NCBI GenBank assembly: GCA_964432155.1
Contig: CAYSMF010000012.1
Span: 1-64,000 of the forward strand
DNA length: 64,000 bases
Source of the DNA: UBA10438 sp964432155
GTDB lineage: Bacteria > Bacteroidota > Ignavibacteria > Kapaibacteriales > Kapaibacteriaceae
Direction: 5' to 3'
Shown: piece after piece, positions 57,170-64,000 of the stretch
How the letters are laid out: every line of letters begins with the position of its first letter
How positions within the stretch are numbered: position 1 is the stretch's first letter
Program-made: the position numbers and the translations under genes
Notes under the pieces: generated by a model
What the model saw: only the letters and a program-made list of their open reading frames with translations
Databases searched by the model: none
Told to the model about the DNA's origin: nothing

Positions 57170-57952
57170 ATGTATAGCGTTCGACTTCAAAACTTCGAAG
57201 GCCCGTTAGATCTTCTGCTCTTCTTTATCAAACGAGATGAGCTGGATATCTACGACATTCCAATCGCATCGATCACGCAAGAGTTTCTCGAGTACGTAAA
57301 GGTTCTTGAACTACTCGATCTCGAGTTGGCAGGCGAGTTCATTGTGATGGCATCGATGCTCGTGCAGATCAAAGCACAAATGCTTCTTCCTCGCGAAGAG
57401 ACTGCAGCATCGGTACTTGGTGAGATTGACGACGACGACCCGCGTGCTGAACTTGTGCGCCGTCTTATTGAGTACAAGCGTTTCCGTGAAGCCTCGGACT
57501 CGTTGGCACTTTCGGTAGAGAATCAGCGCTACGTGATGTATCGCAATGTGTTCGAAGCAGAAGAGATCCACGCAGCCGAGACAGGTGCCTACCGCAATGC
57601 GACGTTGTTCGACCTGCTGAAGGCGCTCAAGCGTGCTATCGAGCGTGCACCAGAGAAACCAGATCCGCACGTGGTCACGCGTTTCCCGATCACGGTCGAG
57701 GAGAAGTCAGAAGAAATCGTTCACATGCTTCGCCAGCGTCCATCCGTACGCTTCTTTGAGCTCATCGGTGGACTCACCAAGATGCACATCGTGGTGACGT
57801 TCTTGGCGCTGCTCGAACTCGCGAAGCTCCATCGGATTATCGTTCAGCAGGACGAGCGATTCGACGACATTATCATTGCCAGCCGACGTGAGGAAGCATC
57901 ATCGAGTGATGATCCGTCGGCAGAGCAGACAACGCAGGAAGAACAACAATGA
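57170..57952 (+). CDS. scpA: Segregation and condensation protein A
   Basis: A 260-aa kleisin of the SMC-ScpAB complex. The N-terminal motif FEGPLDLLLFFIKRDELDIYDIPIASIT is reduced here to FEGPLDLLLFFIKRDELDI (19 residues). EFIVMASMLVQIKAQMLLP and the C-terminal winged helix (FFELIGGL, VVTFLALLELAKLHRI) are typical. It bridges the SMC heads and binds ScpB. It overlaps scpB by 4 bp. The C-terminus is rich in Ser, Asp, Glu and Gln. Confidence 0.95.
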   Translation: MYSVRLQNFEGPLDLLLFFIKRDELDIYDIPIASITQEFLEYVKVLELLDLELAGEFIVMASMLVQIKAQMLLPREETAASVLGEIDDDDPRAELVRRLIEYKRFREASDSLALSVENQRYVMYRNVFEAEEIHAAETGAYRNATLFDLLKALKRAIERAPEKPDPHVVTRFPITVEEKSEEIVHMLRQRPSVRFFELIGGLTKMHIVVTFLALLELAKLHRIIVQQDERFDDIIIASRREEASSSDDPSAEQTTQEEQQ

Positions 57953-58908
57953 CAGACCTAGAACACGAACAACTCGAACGTGCCGTAGAACAACGTGAAC
58001 TTCCGTACTTCTTCACGTTGGATCGAGGCGAACAGCTCCATGCGCTTGAAGCACTGATCTTCGCCAGCGAAGAGCCACTGACAAACCGGATGCTGCATCG
58101 TCTTCTGGTATTGGAAGACCCATCACAGCAAGTGCCTGGTCAGCAGCAGTTGCCGCTCGAGGGCGAGCAGGCGCAGCCAGTTCCGGAGACAGTGGTGCCG
58201 ACATTCGACGTACCGAAGGAGTTCTTCGACGAGCTCGTTGAGGAAATCAACGAACAGCTTGAGCGCGTTGAACGTCCGTACCGTATCGTGAAGATTGCTG
58301 GTGGTTTTCAGTTCGCTACCACGCCGGCACACGGACAGCTCGTACAACGTCTGCTTAAGGCGAAGAATCGCCGTCGTCTCACACAAGCTGCACTCGAAAC
58401 GGTTGCCATTATCGCATACCGTCAACCGATCACAAAGGCAGAGATCGACGCGATTCGCGGCGTGAACAGTGGGGAAGTGGTAAACTCTCTCGTTGAAAAG
58501 CAACTCGTCGCGATGGTTGGTCGTGCCGAAACACTCGGCAAGCCGTTGCTGTATGGTACAACTGAAGAGTTCCTCCGGGTGTTCGGCTTAAACGACATCT
58601 CTGATCTGCCGAAGCTGCGCGAGATTGATGACTTGATCAAGACCACGACAACAATGATCGATCTTGACGATTCGATCTCGATCAAGACCGACCATCGCAC
58701 ACTTCGAAAGCAATTGGCGTTGCTCCTCGACGGCGATAACGCTGCCCAAGATGCCGATGCTGGTCCTGCCACCGAGGCTACGTCGGGTGCGTACTGGCAC
58801 CACTCGATGGAGAACGAAGCCGAGCAGGGATTGGTCGAGGATCCAGAGCAAGGTACGTGGGAAGAGGATGCCTCGAGCGAGAATGTGGATAACTCTGCAA
58901 CTGATTGA
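57949..58908 (+). CDS. scpB: Segregation and condensation protein B
   Basis: A 319-aa winged-helix protein. LHALEALIFASEEPLTNRML opens the first winged helix (~25-140). RLTQAALETVAIIAYRQPIT and EIDAIRGVNSGEVVNSLVEK mark the second. It has an internal Gln/Pro-rich linker (QQLPLEGEQAQP) and a long acidic C-terminal tail (~250-319) beyond the usual end. It forms the SMC-ScpAB complex with scpA. The start ATG overlaps the scpA stop. Confidence 0.94.
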   Translation: MTDLEHEQLERAVEQRELPYFFTLDRGEQLHALEALIFASEEPLTNRMLHRLLVLEDPSQQVPGQQQLPLEGEQAQPVPETVVPTFDVPKEFFDELVEEINEQLERVERPYRIVKIAGGFQFATTPAHGQLVQRLLKAKNRRRLTQAALETVAIIAYRQPITKAEIDAIRGVNSGEVVNSLVEKQLVAMVGRAETLGKPLLYGTTEEFLRVFGLNDISDLPKLREIDDLIKTTTTMIDLDDSISIKTDHRTLRKQLALLLDGDNAAQDADAGPATEATSGAYWHHSMENEAEQGLVEDPEQGTWEEDASSENVDNSATD

Positions 58909-59122
58909 AAATCAATAGGTAACCCTTCTGCGCCCCCTTGCATACGCCAGTGGAAACTGCAAATACTGTAACAGTTTTCCGCGTTGCTTGTTTGTGTAGT
59001 AGTTGCGTTACCTGTGATAGCAGAACGGTAGTCATGCACCGACCCTCACCCAGAGAGGGGCATCACACTATATGGTCGCAGCTGATGTTCCATGCCGTAA
59101 AACCCCTCCTCGGCATGGACAG
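58909..59122 (+). other. Structured intergenic region between scpB and alkB, possible ncRNA
   Basis: This 214-nt stretch has no coding frame I trust. It holds three hairpins: 58952-58980 (GGAAACTG with CAGTTTTCC, one bulge), 59034-59063 (ATGC-CCCTC with GAGGG-GCAT, a 5-nt bulge on one side) and 59090-59118 (CCATGCCG with CGGCATGG). GAGGGG at 59055-59060 is also exactly complementary to CCCCTC (59103-59108) in the loop of the third hairpin, so an alternative pairing or pseudoknot is possible. A T-run hairpin follows. It is not 6S, tmRNA or SRP RNA by any motif I recognise. Confidence 0.35.
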
Positions 59123-59149
59123 ACCCCGCCAGAGATGGCGGGGTTTTTT
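59123..59149 (+). terminator. GC-rich terminator before alkB
   Basis: ACCCCGCC (59123-59130) pairs perfectly with GGCGGGGT (59137-59144) and is followed by six T residues. It ends only 10 nt before the alkB start codon. Confidence 0.85.
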
Positions 59150-59158
59150 GTTTCTTGC

Positions 59159-59737
59159 ATGATGTCCGCAACTCCAGACATTGCCCTCTTCACACACGTT
59201 GACATCGGTGTACCAGAGCATGAGCTCTTCGGCCTGCTACGTGAACACATCGCGTGGCGTGATGAACCGATCACAATGTTCGGGAAGACGTTTCTTCAGC
59301 CACGCCGGATCGCGTGGTACGGTGACGAGCATGCCGTCTACACGTATTCGGGACAGATGCACCGTCCGTTGCCCTGGGTTGCCCCCTTACTTGCCATCAA
59401 GCGCGTTGCTGAAGACGTAGCAGCAACATCGTTCAATAGTGTCCTCTGCAACCTGTATCGGAATGGGAATGATTCGATGGGGTATCACAGCGATGACGAG
59501 CCAGAGCTTGGTCGCAACCCTGTGATTGCATCATTCAGTATCGGCGCTGAGCGTGTGCTGCACTTTCGCCATAAGCACGACAAGACCGTCGCGACCGTGA
59601 AAGTCCTGATGCCATCGATGAGTATGCTTGTGATGCGCGGTGACACACAGCATACATGGAAGCATGCGTTGCCGAAGACATCGCGGTGTGATCAGGCGCG
59701 CATAAATCTGACGTTTCGCAACATTCTCGTGCGATAA
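59159..59737 (+). CDS. alkB: AlkB-type 2-oxoglutarate/Fe(II) dioxygenase
   Basis: A 192-aa nucleic-acid demethylase candidate. ATG 59159 or the next ATG 59162 is the start; earlier frames run through the terminator. The iron and substrate residues are YHSDDEPELG (H-x-D), second His in DTQHTWKHALPK, and the 2-oxoglutarate Arg in ARINLTFRNI. VLCNLYRNGNDSMG and IASFSIGAERVLHFRHK are typical. It resembles the smaller ALKBH2/3-like bacterial AlkB branch. No Shine-Dalgarno precedes it, and the strong hairpin 10 nt upstream raises the question of how it is transcribed. Confidence 0.87.
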   Translation: MMSATPDIALFTHVDIGVPEHELFGLLREHIAWRDEPITMFGKTFLQPRRIAWYGDEHAVYTYSGQMHRPLPWVAPLLAIKRVAEDVAATSFNSVLCNLYRNGNDSMGYHSDDEPELGRNPVIASFSIGAERVLHFRHKHDKTVATVKVLMPSMSMLVMRGDTQHTWKHALPKTSRCDQARINLTFRNILVR

Positions 59738-60511
59738 CTAGGCAGTCGCGTTGATCACCATTCCATCAACGGCAAACTCGACGCCGTCGGGAAGCAGCTG
59801 CATGTCGCGTGCGTGCAATACCTGATGCGCGATATGCGTGAGGATTGCGCGCCGCGGACGCAGATGATTGATCACCTCGAGTGCTTGTCCGATGGTAAAG
59901 TGTGTTGGGTGGGCTTCCCATCGCAGACCGTCGATGATGAGCGTTTCTAGACCTTGAAGACGGTCGAGTACTTCATCGGCGATATAGTTGGTGTCGGTGC
60001 AATACGCGAGGTTGCCGAAGCGATAGCCATTGACGCGCATGGATGCGCCATGGCGCATTGGAATCGGGATCACAGAAATCGTGCCGATCACAAACGGCTC
60101 GTCATCGATCACATGTGTTGTGATTGATGGAATCGATGCACCGGTCGAAACGACATCTCCAAATGCATATGGGAACGTCGAACGAAGCACTGATAGCGTC
60201 TCCTGCATGCCATAGATAGGCATCGGACGCTGGCTTCGAAAGTTATACGGACGGATATCGTCGAAGCCACCGATATGATCGAAGTGGTGATGCGTGAACA
60301 GCACGGCATCAATGTCGAGTACACGATGCTGCAGCATCTGCTGACGGAAATCAGATGATGTGTCGACGACGATGGTTGTGGATTCGTCTTGAACGAGAAG
60401 CGATGTGCGAAGACGGGTATCCCGAGGATCAGTGCTCGTGCAGGTAGGACACTCGCAAGCTACCGAGGGAACCCCTGTTGAAGTCCCGCTTCCGAGAATC
60501 GTACAGCGCAT
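59738..60511 (-). CDS. MBL-fold metallohydrolase (PhnP/beta-lactamase-like)
   Basis: A 257-aa metallo-beta-lactamase fold protein. ILGSGTSTGVPS opens it, the metal motif is FTHHHFDHIGG, then GASMRVNGYRFGNLAYCTDTN, a later LIIDGLRWEAHPTHFTI and the final LTHIAHQV. A Cys-rich ACECPTCTST near residue 20 is shared with PhnP-like phosphodiesterases and related enzymes that bind a structural zinc. Natural substrate is unknown. The ATG shares one base with the lipA stop (TGATG), so it is coupled to lipA. It meets alkB with no gap. Confidence 0.85.
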   Translation of the reverse strand: MRCTILGSGTSTGVPSVACECPTCTSTDPRDTRLRTSLLVQDESTTIVVDTSSDFRQQMLQHRVLDIDAVLFTHHHFDHIGGFDDIRPYNFRSQRPMPIYGMQETLSVLRSTFPYAFGDVVSTGASIPSITTHVIDDEPFVIGTISVIPIPMRHGASMRVNGYRFGNLAYCTDTNYIADEVLDRLQGLETLIIDGLRWEAHPTHFTIGQALEVINHLRPRRAILTHIAHQVLHARDMQLLPDGVEFAVDGMVINATA

Positions 60512-61395
60512 CAGACGTGACGTTCTGCGTGATACGAGCTGCGTACCAGCGGACCCGACTCAACGACGGCGAAGCCCATTGCAAGCCCCACCGTGCGGTA
60601 GTGTGCAAACTCATCTGGGTGCACGAACCGATCAACGGGCAGGTGATTCTTTGTTGGCTGTAGATACTGGCCGAGCGTAAGGATATCGACGTTTACCGCG
60701 CGAAGTTCCTTCATCACATCGAGCACTTCTGCTGGTGTCTCGCCGAGACCCAACATCACGCCTGTCTTTGTTCGCATCCCTTGACGCTTCGACTCGCGAA
60801 GCACATCCAACGTCCACTGGAATTTTCCTTGCGGACGTACAGGACGATAGAGACGTGGGACTGTCTCTGTGTTGTGGTTCAGAATGTCTGGACGTTCATC
60901 GATGATCCGCTGGAGGTTGTTCATGTTCCCCTTGAAGTCGGGGATCAACACCTCGATCGTCGTCGATGGCGAAAGTTCGCGAGTGCGGCGAATTGTTTCT
61001 GCCCAAATCGATGAACCACCGTCTTTCATCTCGTCGCGGTTCACTGATGTGATCACACAATGCTTCAAGTTCATCGAGGCAACGGCTTCAGCTACACGAC
61101 GTGGCTCGTCGGTATCAACGGCGAGTGGGCGTCCGGTTTTGACCGCACAGAACCCACACGAACGCGTGCAGGTATCGCCATGGATCATAAACGTTGCTGT
61201 ACCAGCGTTCCAGCACTCGGTGATGTTTGGGCATCGTGCTTCTTCGCATACCGTGTGCAGCGCCTTCGAGCGCATCATCGATTTGACGCGTGCATAGTCC
61301 TCGCCGCCTGGTGCGCGAACCTTGAGCCACTCTGGACGGCGGCCTTGGAGCTGATCGGGTGGTGGAAGTACTGGAAGTTCGAACGTTGGTTCCAT
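60511..61395 (-). CDS. lipA: Lipoyl synthase
   Basis: A 294-aa radical-SAM enzyme inserting two sulfurs into octanoyl groups of E2 and GcvH proteins. The auxiliary cluster motif CEEARCPNITEC and radical-SAM motif CTRSCGFC are complete. The C-terminal Ser ligand region VRSSYHAE is present. It starts at ATG 61395 and follows the TolB-like gene by 31 bp. It would modify the E2 acyltransferase encoded at 36.4-38.2 kb. lipB is not in the window. Confidence 0.96.
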   Translation of the reverse strand: MEPTFELPVLPPPDQLQGRRPEWLKVRAPGGEDYARVKSMMRSKALHTVCEEARCPNITECWNAGTATFMIHGDTCTRSCGFCAVKTGRPLAVDTDEPRRVAEAVASMNLKHCVITSVNRDEMKDGGSSIWAETIRRTRELSPSTTIEVLIPDFKGNMNNLQRIIDERPDILNHNTETVPRLYRPVRPQGKFQWTLDVLRESKRQGMRTKTGVMLGLGETPAEVLDVMKELRAVNVDILTLGQYLQPTKNHLPVDRFVHPDEFAHYRTVGLAMGFAVVESGPLVRSSYHAERHV

Positions 61396-61426
61396 GATGC
61401 GTTGCTCGTAATCGAATCTGGTGATG

Positions 61427-61921
61427 TTACTTCAAGCCTGGTGTGATACGCTTGACGATAGGACGAACAGTTTCAAGAAACGTTGTCGTGGACTTATACA
61501 GATCCTTTGCCTGGTTCGTTCCATCAGGCAGCATCGACGACATGTCGTAGACGTAGCAGTTGATCAATACACGATCGCCGCGGAGCTGGAAGTTCCCCTG
61601 TACAGCCTTTGTGGCTCCCAGTGTGCGCACGGCCTTCCACATGTCTGATTCGTATTGCGGGTTGGTTGGATCGAGATTGAGTGCAGCGATGGCCATCTCA
61701 ATTGAGTCGGGCTCGATCAACACGAAGTCTTTGCCGAACCCCTCGTGCGCACGCAGAGCCTTGTACACGGAATCGGCCAGCTGCACGCTCCATGCGTTGT
61801 ACTGGATGTCGCGGTCCATGTTGCGGAAGGGAAGGACGGCTACGCGCTGTTGCGCCATTAGTGAACCACCTCCGAGAATCAGAAGCGCGCACACAAGAAT
61901 CATCGATCGAACCGTATGCAT
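61427..61921 (-). CDS. Small exported protein with TolB/CsgG-like N-terminal motif
   Basis: A 164-aa protein with signal peptide (MILVCALLILGGGSLMA). RVAVLPFRNMDRDIQYNAWS followed by QLADSVYKALRAHEG resembles the alpha/beta module shared by CsgG, FlgO and TolB-N-type proteins. KAVRTLGATKAVQGNFQLRG and DRVLINCYVYD fit the same fold. The C-terminus is a basic helix. It is probably periplasmic or outer-membrane associated; function is unknown. It follows the HPt gene by 31 bp. Confidence 0.7.
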   Translation of the reverse strand: MHTVRSMILVCALLILGGGSLMAQQRVAVLPFRNMDRDIQYNAWSVQLADSVYKALRAHEGFGKDFVLIEPDSIEMAIAALNLDPTNPQYESDMWKAVRTLGATKAVQGNFQLRGDRVLINCYVYDMSSMLPDGTNQAKDLYKSTTTFLETVRPIVKRITPGLK

Positions 61922-61952
61922 ATGACGTGCTGCGGACGACCCGCAGAAGTAG

Positions 61953-62276
61953 TTACAGAAACGCGTCTCGAAGTTGGAAGAGCTGCTGTCGAAGCGCGGT
62001 TATGCGCTCGGCGGCAGCGTCGATGGAGCCCTGTTCAGCATCCTGCATGATCGCGACCCCGACGGCAGCGAGACGTGGAAAACCGAACTGAATCATCGAT
62101 CCCTTGATCGTGTGGCCAAGTCGATGCAGTGCATCGATGTTGCCAGCGTCGACGATCTCGGGGATCGCATTGCAAAGATCGCGATCCCAGGCCGTAAAAA
62201 ACTCCGGAAGCAGTTCACGAAGAACGCTATCCGCAGGACCTGGGTCTGACGGACTGTGTGGTGAGCAATCAGTCAC
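61953..62276 (-). CDS. Stand-alone HPt phosphotransfer protein
   Basis: A 107-aa protein from GTG 62276 (AGGAG at 62284-62288, 7 bp upstream). The HPt motif is RLGHTIKGSMIQFGF with the phosphorylatable His at ~residue 50, within a four-helix bundle pattern (LLPEFFTAWDRDLCNAI; RITALRQQLFQLRDAF). It would shuttle phosphate between a hybrid kinase and a response regulator encoded elsewhere; none is in this window. The start codon is 2 nt after the end of RNase P RNA, and its Shine-Dalgarno is part of the RNA's terminal helix. Confidence 0.82.
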   Translation of the reverse strand: MTDCSPHSPSDPGPADSVLRELLPEFFTAWDRDLCNAIPEIVDAGNIDALHRLGHTIKGSMIQFGFPRLAAVGVAIMQDAEQGSIDAAAERITALRQQLFQLRDAFL

Positions 62277-62278
62277 TG

Positions 62279-62674
62279 GGAGACTCCTGTAAGCCGAATT
62301 CTGTCTTCTCTCGCCGAAGCTCGAGGAGGTGATCATTTCTCTAGGACGTGCGTCGCCGCACATCTCAAGCGATCTACCCGATGCAGTCTACTTGCGTAGA
62401 CAAGACGAACAACCTCTGAACACCGAAGTGTTCCTGCATCTGCTTGATCTTGCTCCGCACGGGGTTTACCGAGCCAGCCGGTCGCCCGACTGCTGGTGGG
62501 CTCTTACCCCACCATTTCAACCTTACCTGATCCTCTTGCGAGGCCATCGGCGGTATCTTTCTGTTGCACTTTCCGTTGCCTTTCGACACCTTCTCGTTAA
62601 GAAGCGTGCTGTTCTATGGAGTTCGGACTTTCCTCCCCGTTGCAGATGCAACGCGGCGATCACCCGGAGTCCCC
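62279..62674 (-). ncRNA. rnpB: RNase P RNA, bacterial class A
   Basis: Read on the minus strand, the region has the conserved RNase P blocks in order: GAGGAAAGTCC, then ACAGAAAGATACCGCC, GGTAAGGTTGAAA, GGTAAGAGCCCACC, GTAAACCCC, AAATGATCACC and GACAGAATTCGGCTTAC. The ends GGGACTCC and GGAGTCTCC pair to form helix P1. The total is about 396 nt. It processes tRNA 5' ends with the RnpA protein. It is embedded in the minus-strand gene run between the zinc-ribbon gene (17 bp upstream) and the HPt gene. Short open frames inside it are spurious. Confidence 0.95.
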
Positions 62675-62690
62675 AAGTGGCCGATTGCGC

Positions 62691-63431
62691 TTATGCGCCG
62701 GCCATCAAGCTGTCAATGTCCGCTTCCACATCCTCGGTGAAGAGAATGCGACCACATCCTTCGCAGGTATACACCTTGTCGCGCTGATACTTCATTTCCA
62801 TGATGCGCTGCGATGGAATCGCCGAGTAACAGCCGCTGCATGAGTTGCGCTTAATAGCAACCGCTGCATTGCCGTGGAAGGTGCGAATGCGCTCATACTC
62901 AGACTCAAGCGAATCGTCGATCTGACCGCTCAGGCGCAGACGCAACTCGATGTACTTCTTGAGCTCGTCGTTCTGATCACCAGAACGCTCGGCAAGTTCC
63001 GCTTCCTTGTCGGAGAGCTTCTCGCGCACCACAGCGAGTTCTTGTTCTTGCTGTGCTTGGATTGTTTTCAGGTTCTCTTCACGGACACCCGAGGTACGAA
63101 TCCGTTCTTCGATTTCCGTGCGTTGCGTCTTGAGGTGCTCGAGTTCGCGTGTGATTGCATCGAACTCACGATTGTTCTTTACCTGGAACTGCTGCTGCGC
63201 AAGGCGCTGCTCCTTATCGAGGCTCTCTTGGATTGTCACGTGTGCTGTTCCGCGCAGGTGGTCAAGCTCTGCAAGGTGCTTCTGCGTTGTCTCGAGTGCC
63301 GCGACTTTTTCGCGAAGCGATGCTTCGAGTTTCTTCACTTCCTGTGGAAGATCACCGAGCTCGTCATGTAACTCGTCGAGTTGTGCATCGACAGCTGCAA
63401 GTTGGGCCAAGAGGTTGATCTGCTGTTCCAT
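62691..63431 (-). CDS. Coiled-coil C4 zinc-ribbon protein (CdsZ-like)
   Basis: A 246-aa protein from ATG 63431 with AGGA 6 bp upstream. Residues ~1-190 are a long antiparallel coiled coil (LDELHDELGDLPQEVKKLEA; TQRTEIEERIRTSGVREEN). The C-terminus has two CxxC pairs, CSGCYSAIPSQRI and CEGCGRILF, forming a zinc ribbon. This architecture is widespread (CT398/CdsZ-like or Fla-associated zf-RING_7 proteins) and its function is unclear in free-living bacteria. The Nif3 gene stops 7 bp upstream and rnpB follows 17 bp downstream. Confidence 0.85.
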   Translation of the reverse strand: MEQQINLLAQLAAVDAQLDELHDELGDLPQEVKKLEASLREKVAALETTQKHLAELDHLRGTAHVTIQESLDKEQRLAQQQFQVKNNREFDAITRELEHLKTQRTEIEERIRTSGVREENLKTIQAQQEQELAVVREKLSDKEAELAERSGDQNDELKKYIELRLRLSGQIDDSLESEYERIRTFHGNAAVAIKRNSCSGCYSAIPSQRIMEMKYQRDKVYTCEGCGRILFTEDVEADIDSLMAGA

Positions 63432-63438
63432 GGAGATC

Positions 63439-64000
63439 CTACGATTGAAGAGAAAATGTTTGTGATCGAAGTTGAGACGGGAGCGCATACTGTGCAGGCG
63501 TTGTATGCACGGTTGTTGTCAAAAACTCCACGTCGGGAATGCTACGCTGAAGCAAGTCACAGAGACCGGCTGGAACGAACTGTTCCATTTCGAAATGACC
63601 AGGATCAATGAGGCCAATGTGTCCAGCAGCGGCGTGAAAGGCATGATACTTGACGTCCGCTGTGATGAAGACGTTAGCACCGGCGGCACACGCTTCGTCA
63701 TAGAACGACATACCGCTTCCGGCTACGATGGCAACACGCTCGACGCGTTCGGATGGGGGAGGGCAGTGTCGAACAGGCGCGCCACACACATCCGCAACGG
63801 CTTGGACAAGGTCGGTGTACGAATGGGTGCAGGCAGCGATTAGCCCCATGCCATGCGGACCACCGTCATGCGGAACGAGGGGGCCAACTGGAGTGCAGCC
63901 CAAAGCCTTGCAGAGCAGCAGATTGGTGCCATGTTGATAGGCGTCATACGTTGTGTGCACGCTGAACACGGCGATGTCGGCAGCGATACACTCGGCTACA
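63439..64000 (-). CDS. Nif3-like dinuclear metal centre protein, 5' partial
   Basis: The C-terminal ~187 residues are present; the start lies beyond the window. Family blocks are IAVFSVHTTYDAYQHGTN near the edge, HGMGLIAACTHSY, the second-half VAIVAGSGMSFYDEACAAGA, FITADVKYHAFH and LIDPGHFEMEQ, whose His and Glu bind the dinuclear metal. Nif3/YbgI proteins form hexamers; the role is uncertain (candidate GTP cyclohydrolase 1 type 2). It is operonic with the zinc-ribbon gene 7 bp downstream, a pairing often seen in Bacteroidota. Confidence 0.88.
   Translation of the reverse strand, partial: VAECIAADIAVFSVHTTYDAYQHGTNLLLCKALGCTPVGPLVPHDGGPHGMGLIAACTHSYTDLVQAVADVCGAPVRHCPPPSERVERVAIVAGSGMSFYDEACAAGANVFITADVKYHAFHAAAGHIGLIDPGHFEMEQFVPAGLCDLLQRSIPDVEFLTTTVHTTPAQYALPSQLRSQTFSLQS

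Noticed and set aside
62329..62843. Several 70-150-aa frames over rnpB
   Set aside because: The region has all conserved RNase P RNA blocks, so these frames are not genes.

Overview
The window is 64 kb of densely coding bacterial chromosome (about 60 genes, most gaps under 150 bp, many 1-4 bp start/stop overlaps). It suggests a member of the Bacteroidota/Chlorobiota (FCB) group, possibly near Kapabacteria or Ignavibacteria; this placement is inferred. The reasons are several secreted proteins with type IX secretion (T9SS)-like C-terminal domains, DUF1573, DUF4920, MXAN_6640-type and HYC_CC_PP-type proteins, and repeated promoter boxes of the Bacteroidota form TAnnTTTG. No IS element, prophage, CRISPR array, tRNA or 16S/23S rRNA gene was seen. 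The only certain RNA gene is rnpB, on the minus strand near the right end.

Layout. 1-2.8 kb: end of a T9SS-sorted protein, an outer-membrane barrel-like protein and a DUF1573 protein. 2.8-6.3 kb (-): envelope operon with a small FN3-like secreted protein, MXAN_6640-type metalloprotease, ABC ATPase and lytic transglycosylase. 6.4-9.5 kb: small Fe-S protein (-), then a Cys-rich secreted protein plus TonB-dependent receptor (+). 9.5-15.1 kb (-): six-gene operon panD, GlmU-like uridylyltransferase, methylmalonyl-CoA epimerase, gpmA and two exported TldD/PmbA proteins. 15.2-19.3 kb: AtuA-C protein, lipoprotein, kynureninase, rlmB and a tandem double-TetR regulator. 19.4-29.2 kb: lysS, M50 protease, GT-C glycosyltransferase (+); MsbA-like ABC exporter, amidase, CorA (-); an RlmD-type methyltransferase (+).

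29.2-34.3 kb (-): T9SS-linked subtilase with a small FlgD-Ig-like partner, and ribosomal protein S1. 34.6-43.1 kb (+ except dtd): rpsF-rplI without rpsR, a TIGR01777 epimerase, a two-lipoyl E2 acyltransferase, DUF4920 protein, nucleoside deaminase, AIM24-like protein, thyX, di-haem peroxidase and an LpxH-like phosphoesterase. 43.1-51.1 kb: secA (-), an 86-aa orphan plus cysteine desulfurase, YceI, and a large Ig-repeat T9SS protein (+). 51.2-54.9 kb (-): HisC-type aminotransferase, 4-hydroxyphenylpyruvate dioxygenase and glutamate dehydrogenase, a coherent tyrosine-catabolic module. 55-59.7 kb (+): asparaginase, alr, scpA, scpB, alkB. 59.7-64 kb (-): Nif3, zinc-ribbon coiled-coil protein, rnpB, HPt protein, TolB/CsgG-like exported protein, lipA and an MBL hydrolase.

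How it works together. Most genes are core metabolism, envelope and translation functions. The more unusual content is: (i) several genes whose start codon sits 4-7 nt downstream of a TAnnTTTG/TAnnTTCG box, predicting leaderless or near-leaderless mRNAs; (ii) two complete TetR proteins fused in one chain; (iii) an exported TldD-like pair in which one member has lost the HExxxH metal site; (iv) a Cys-rich protein/TonB-receptor pair with matching Cys-Cys motifs; (v) an HPt gene whose Shine-Dalgarno lies inside the 3' strand of RNase P RNA; (vi) a 22-bp palindrome upstream of yceI; and (vii) a 250-nt structured intergenic segment before alkB. Protein names come from reading motifs, not from database searches. 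Promoters and terminators are pattern calls.
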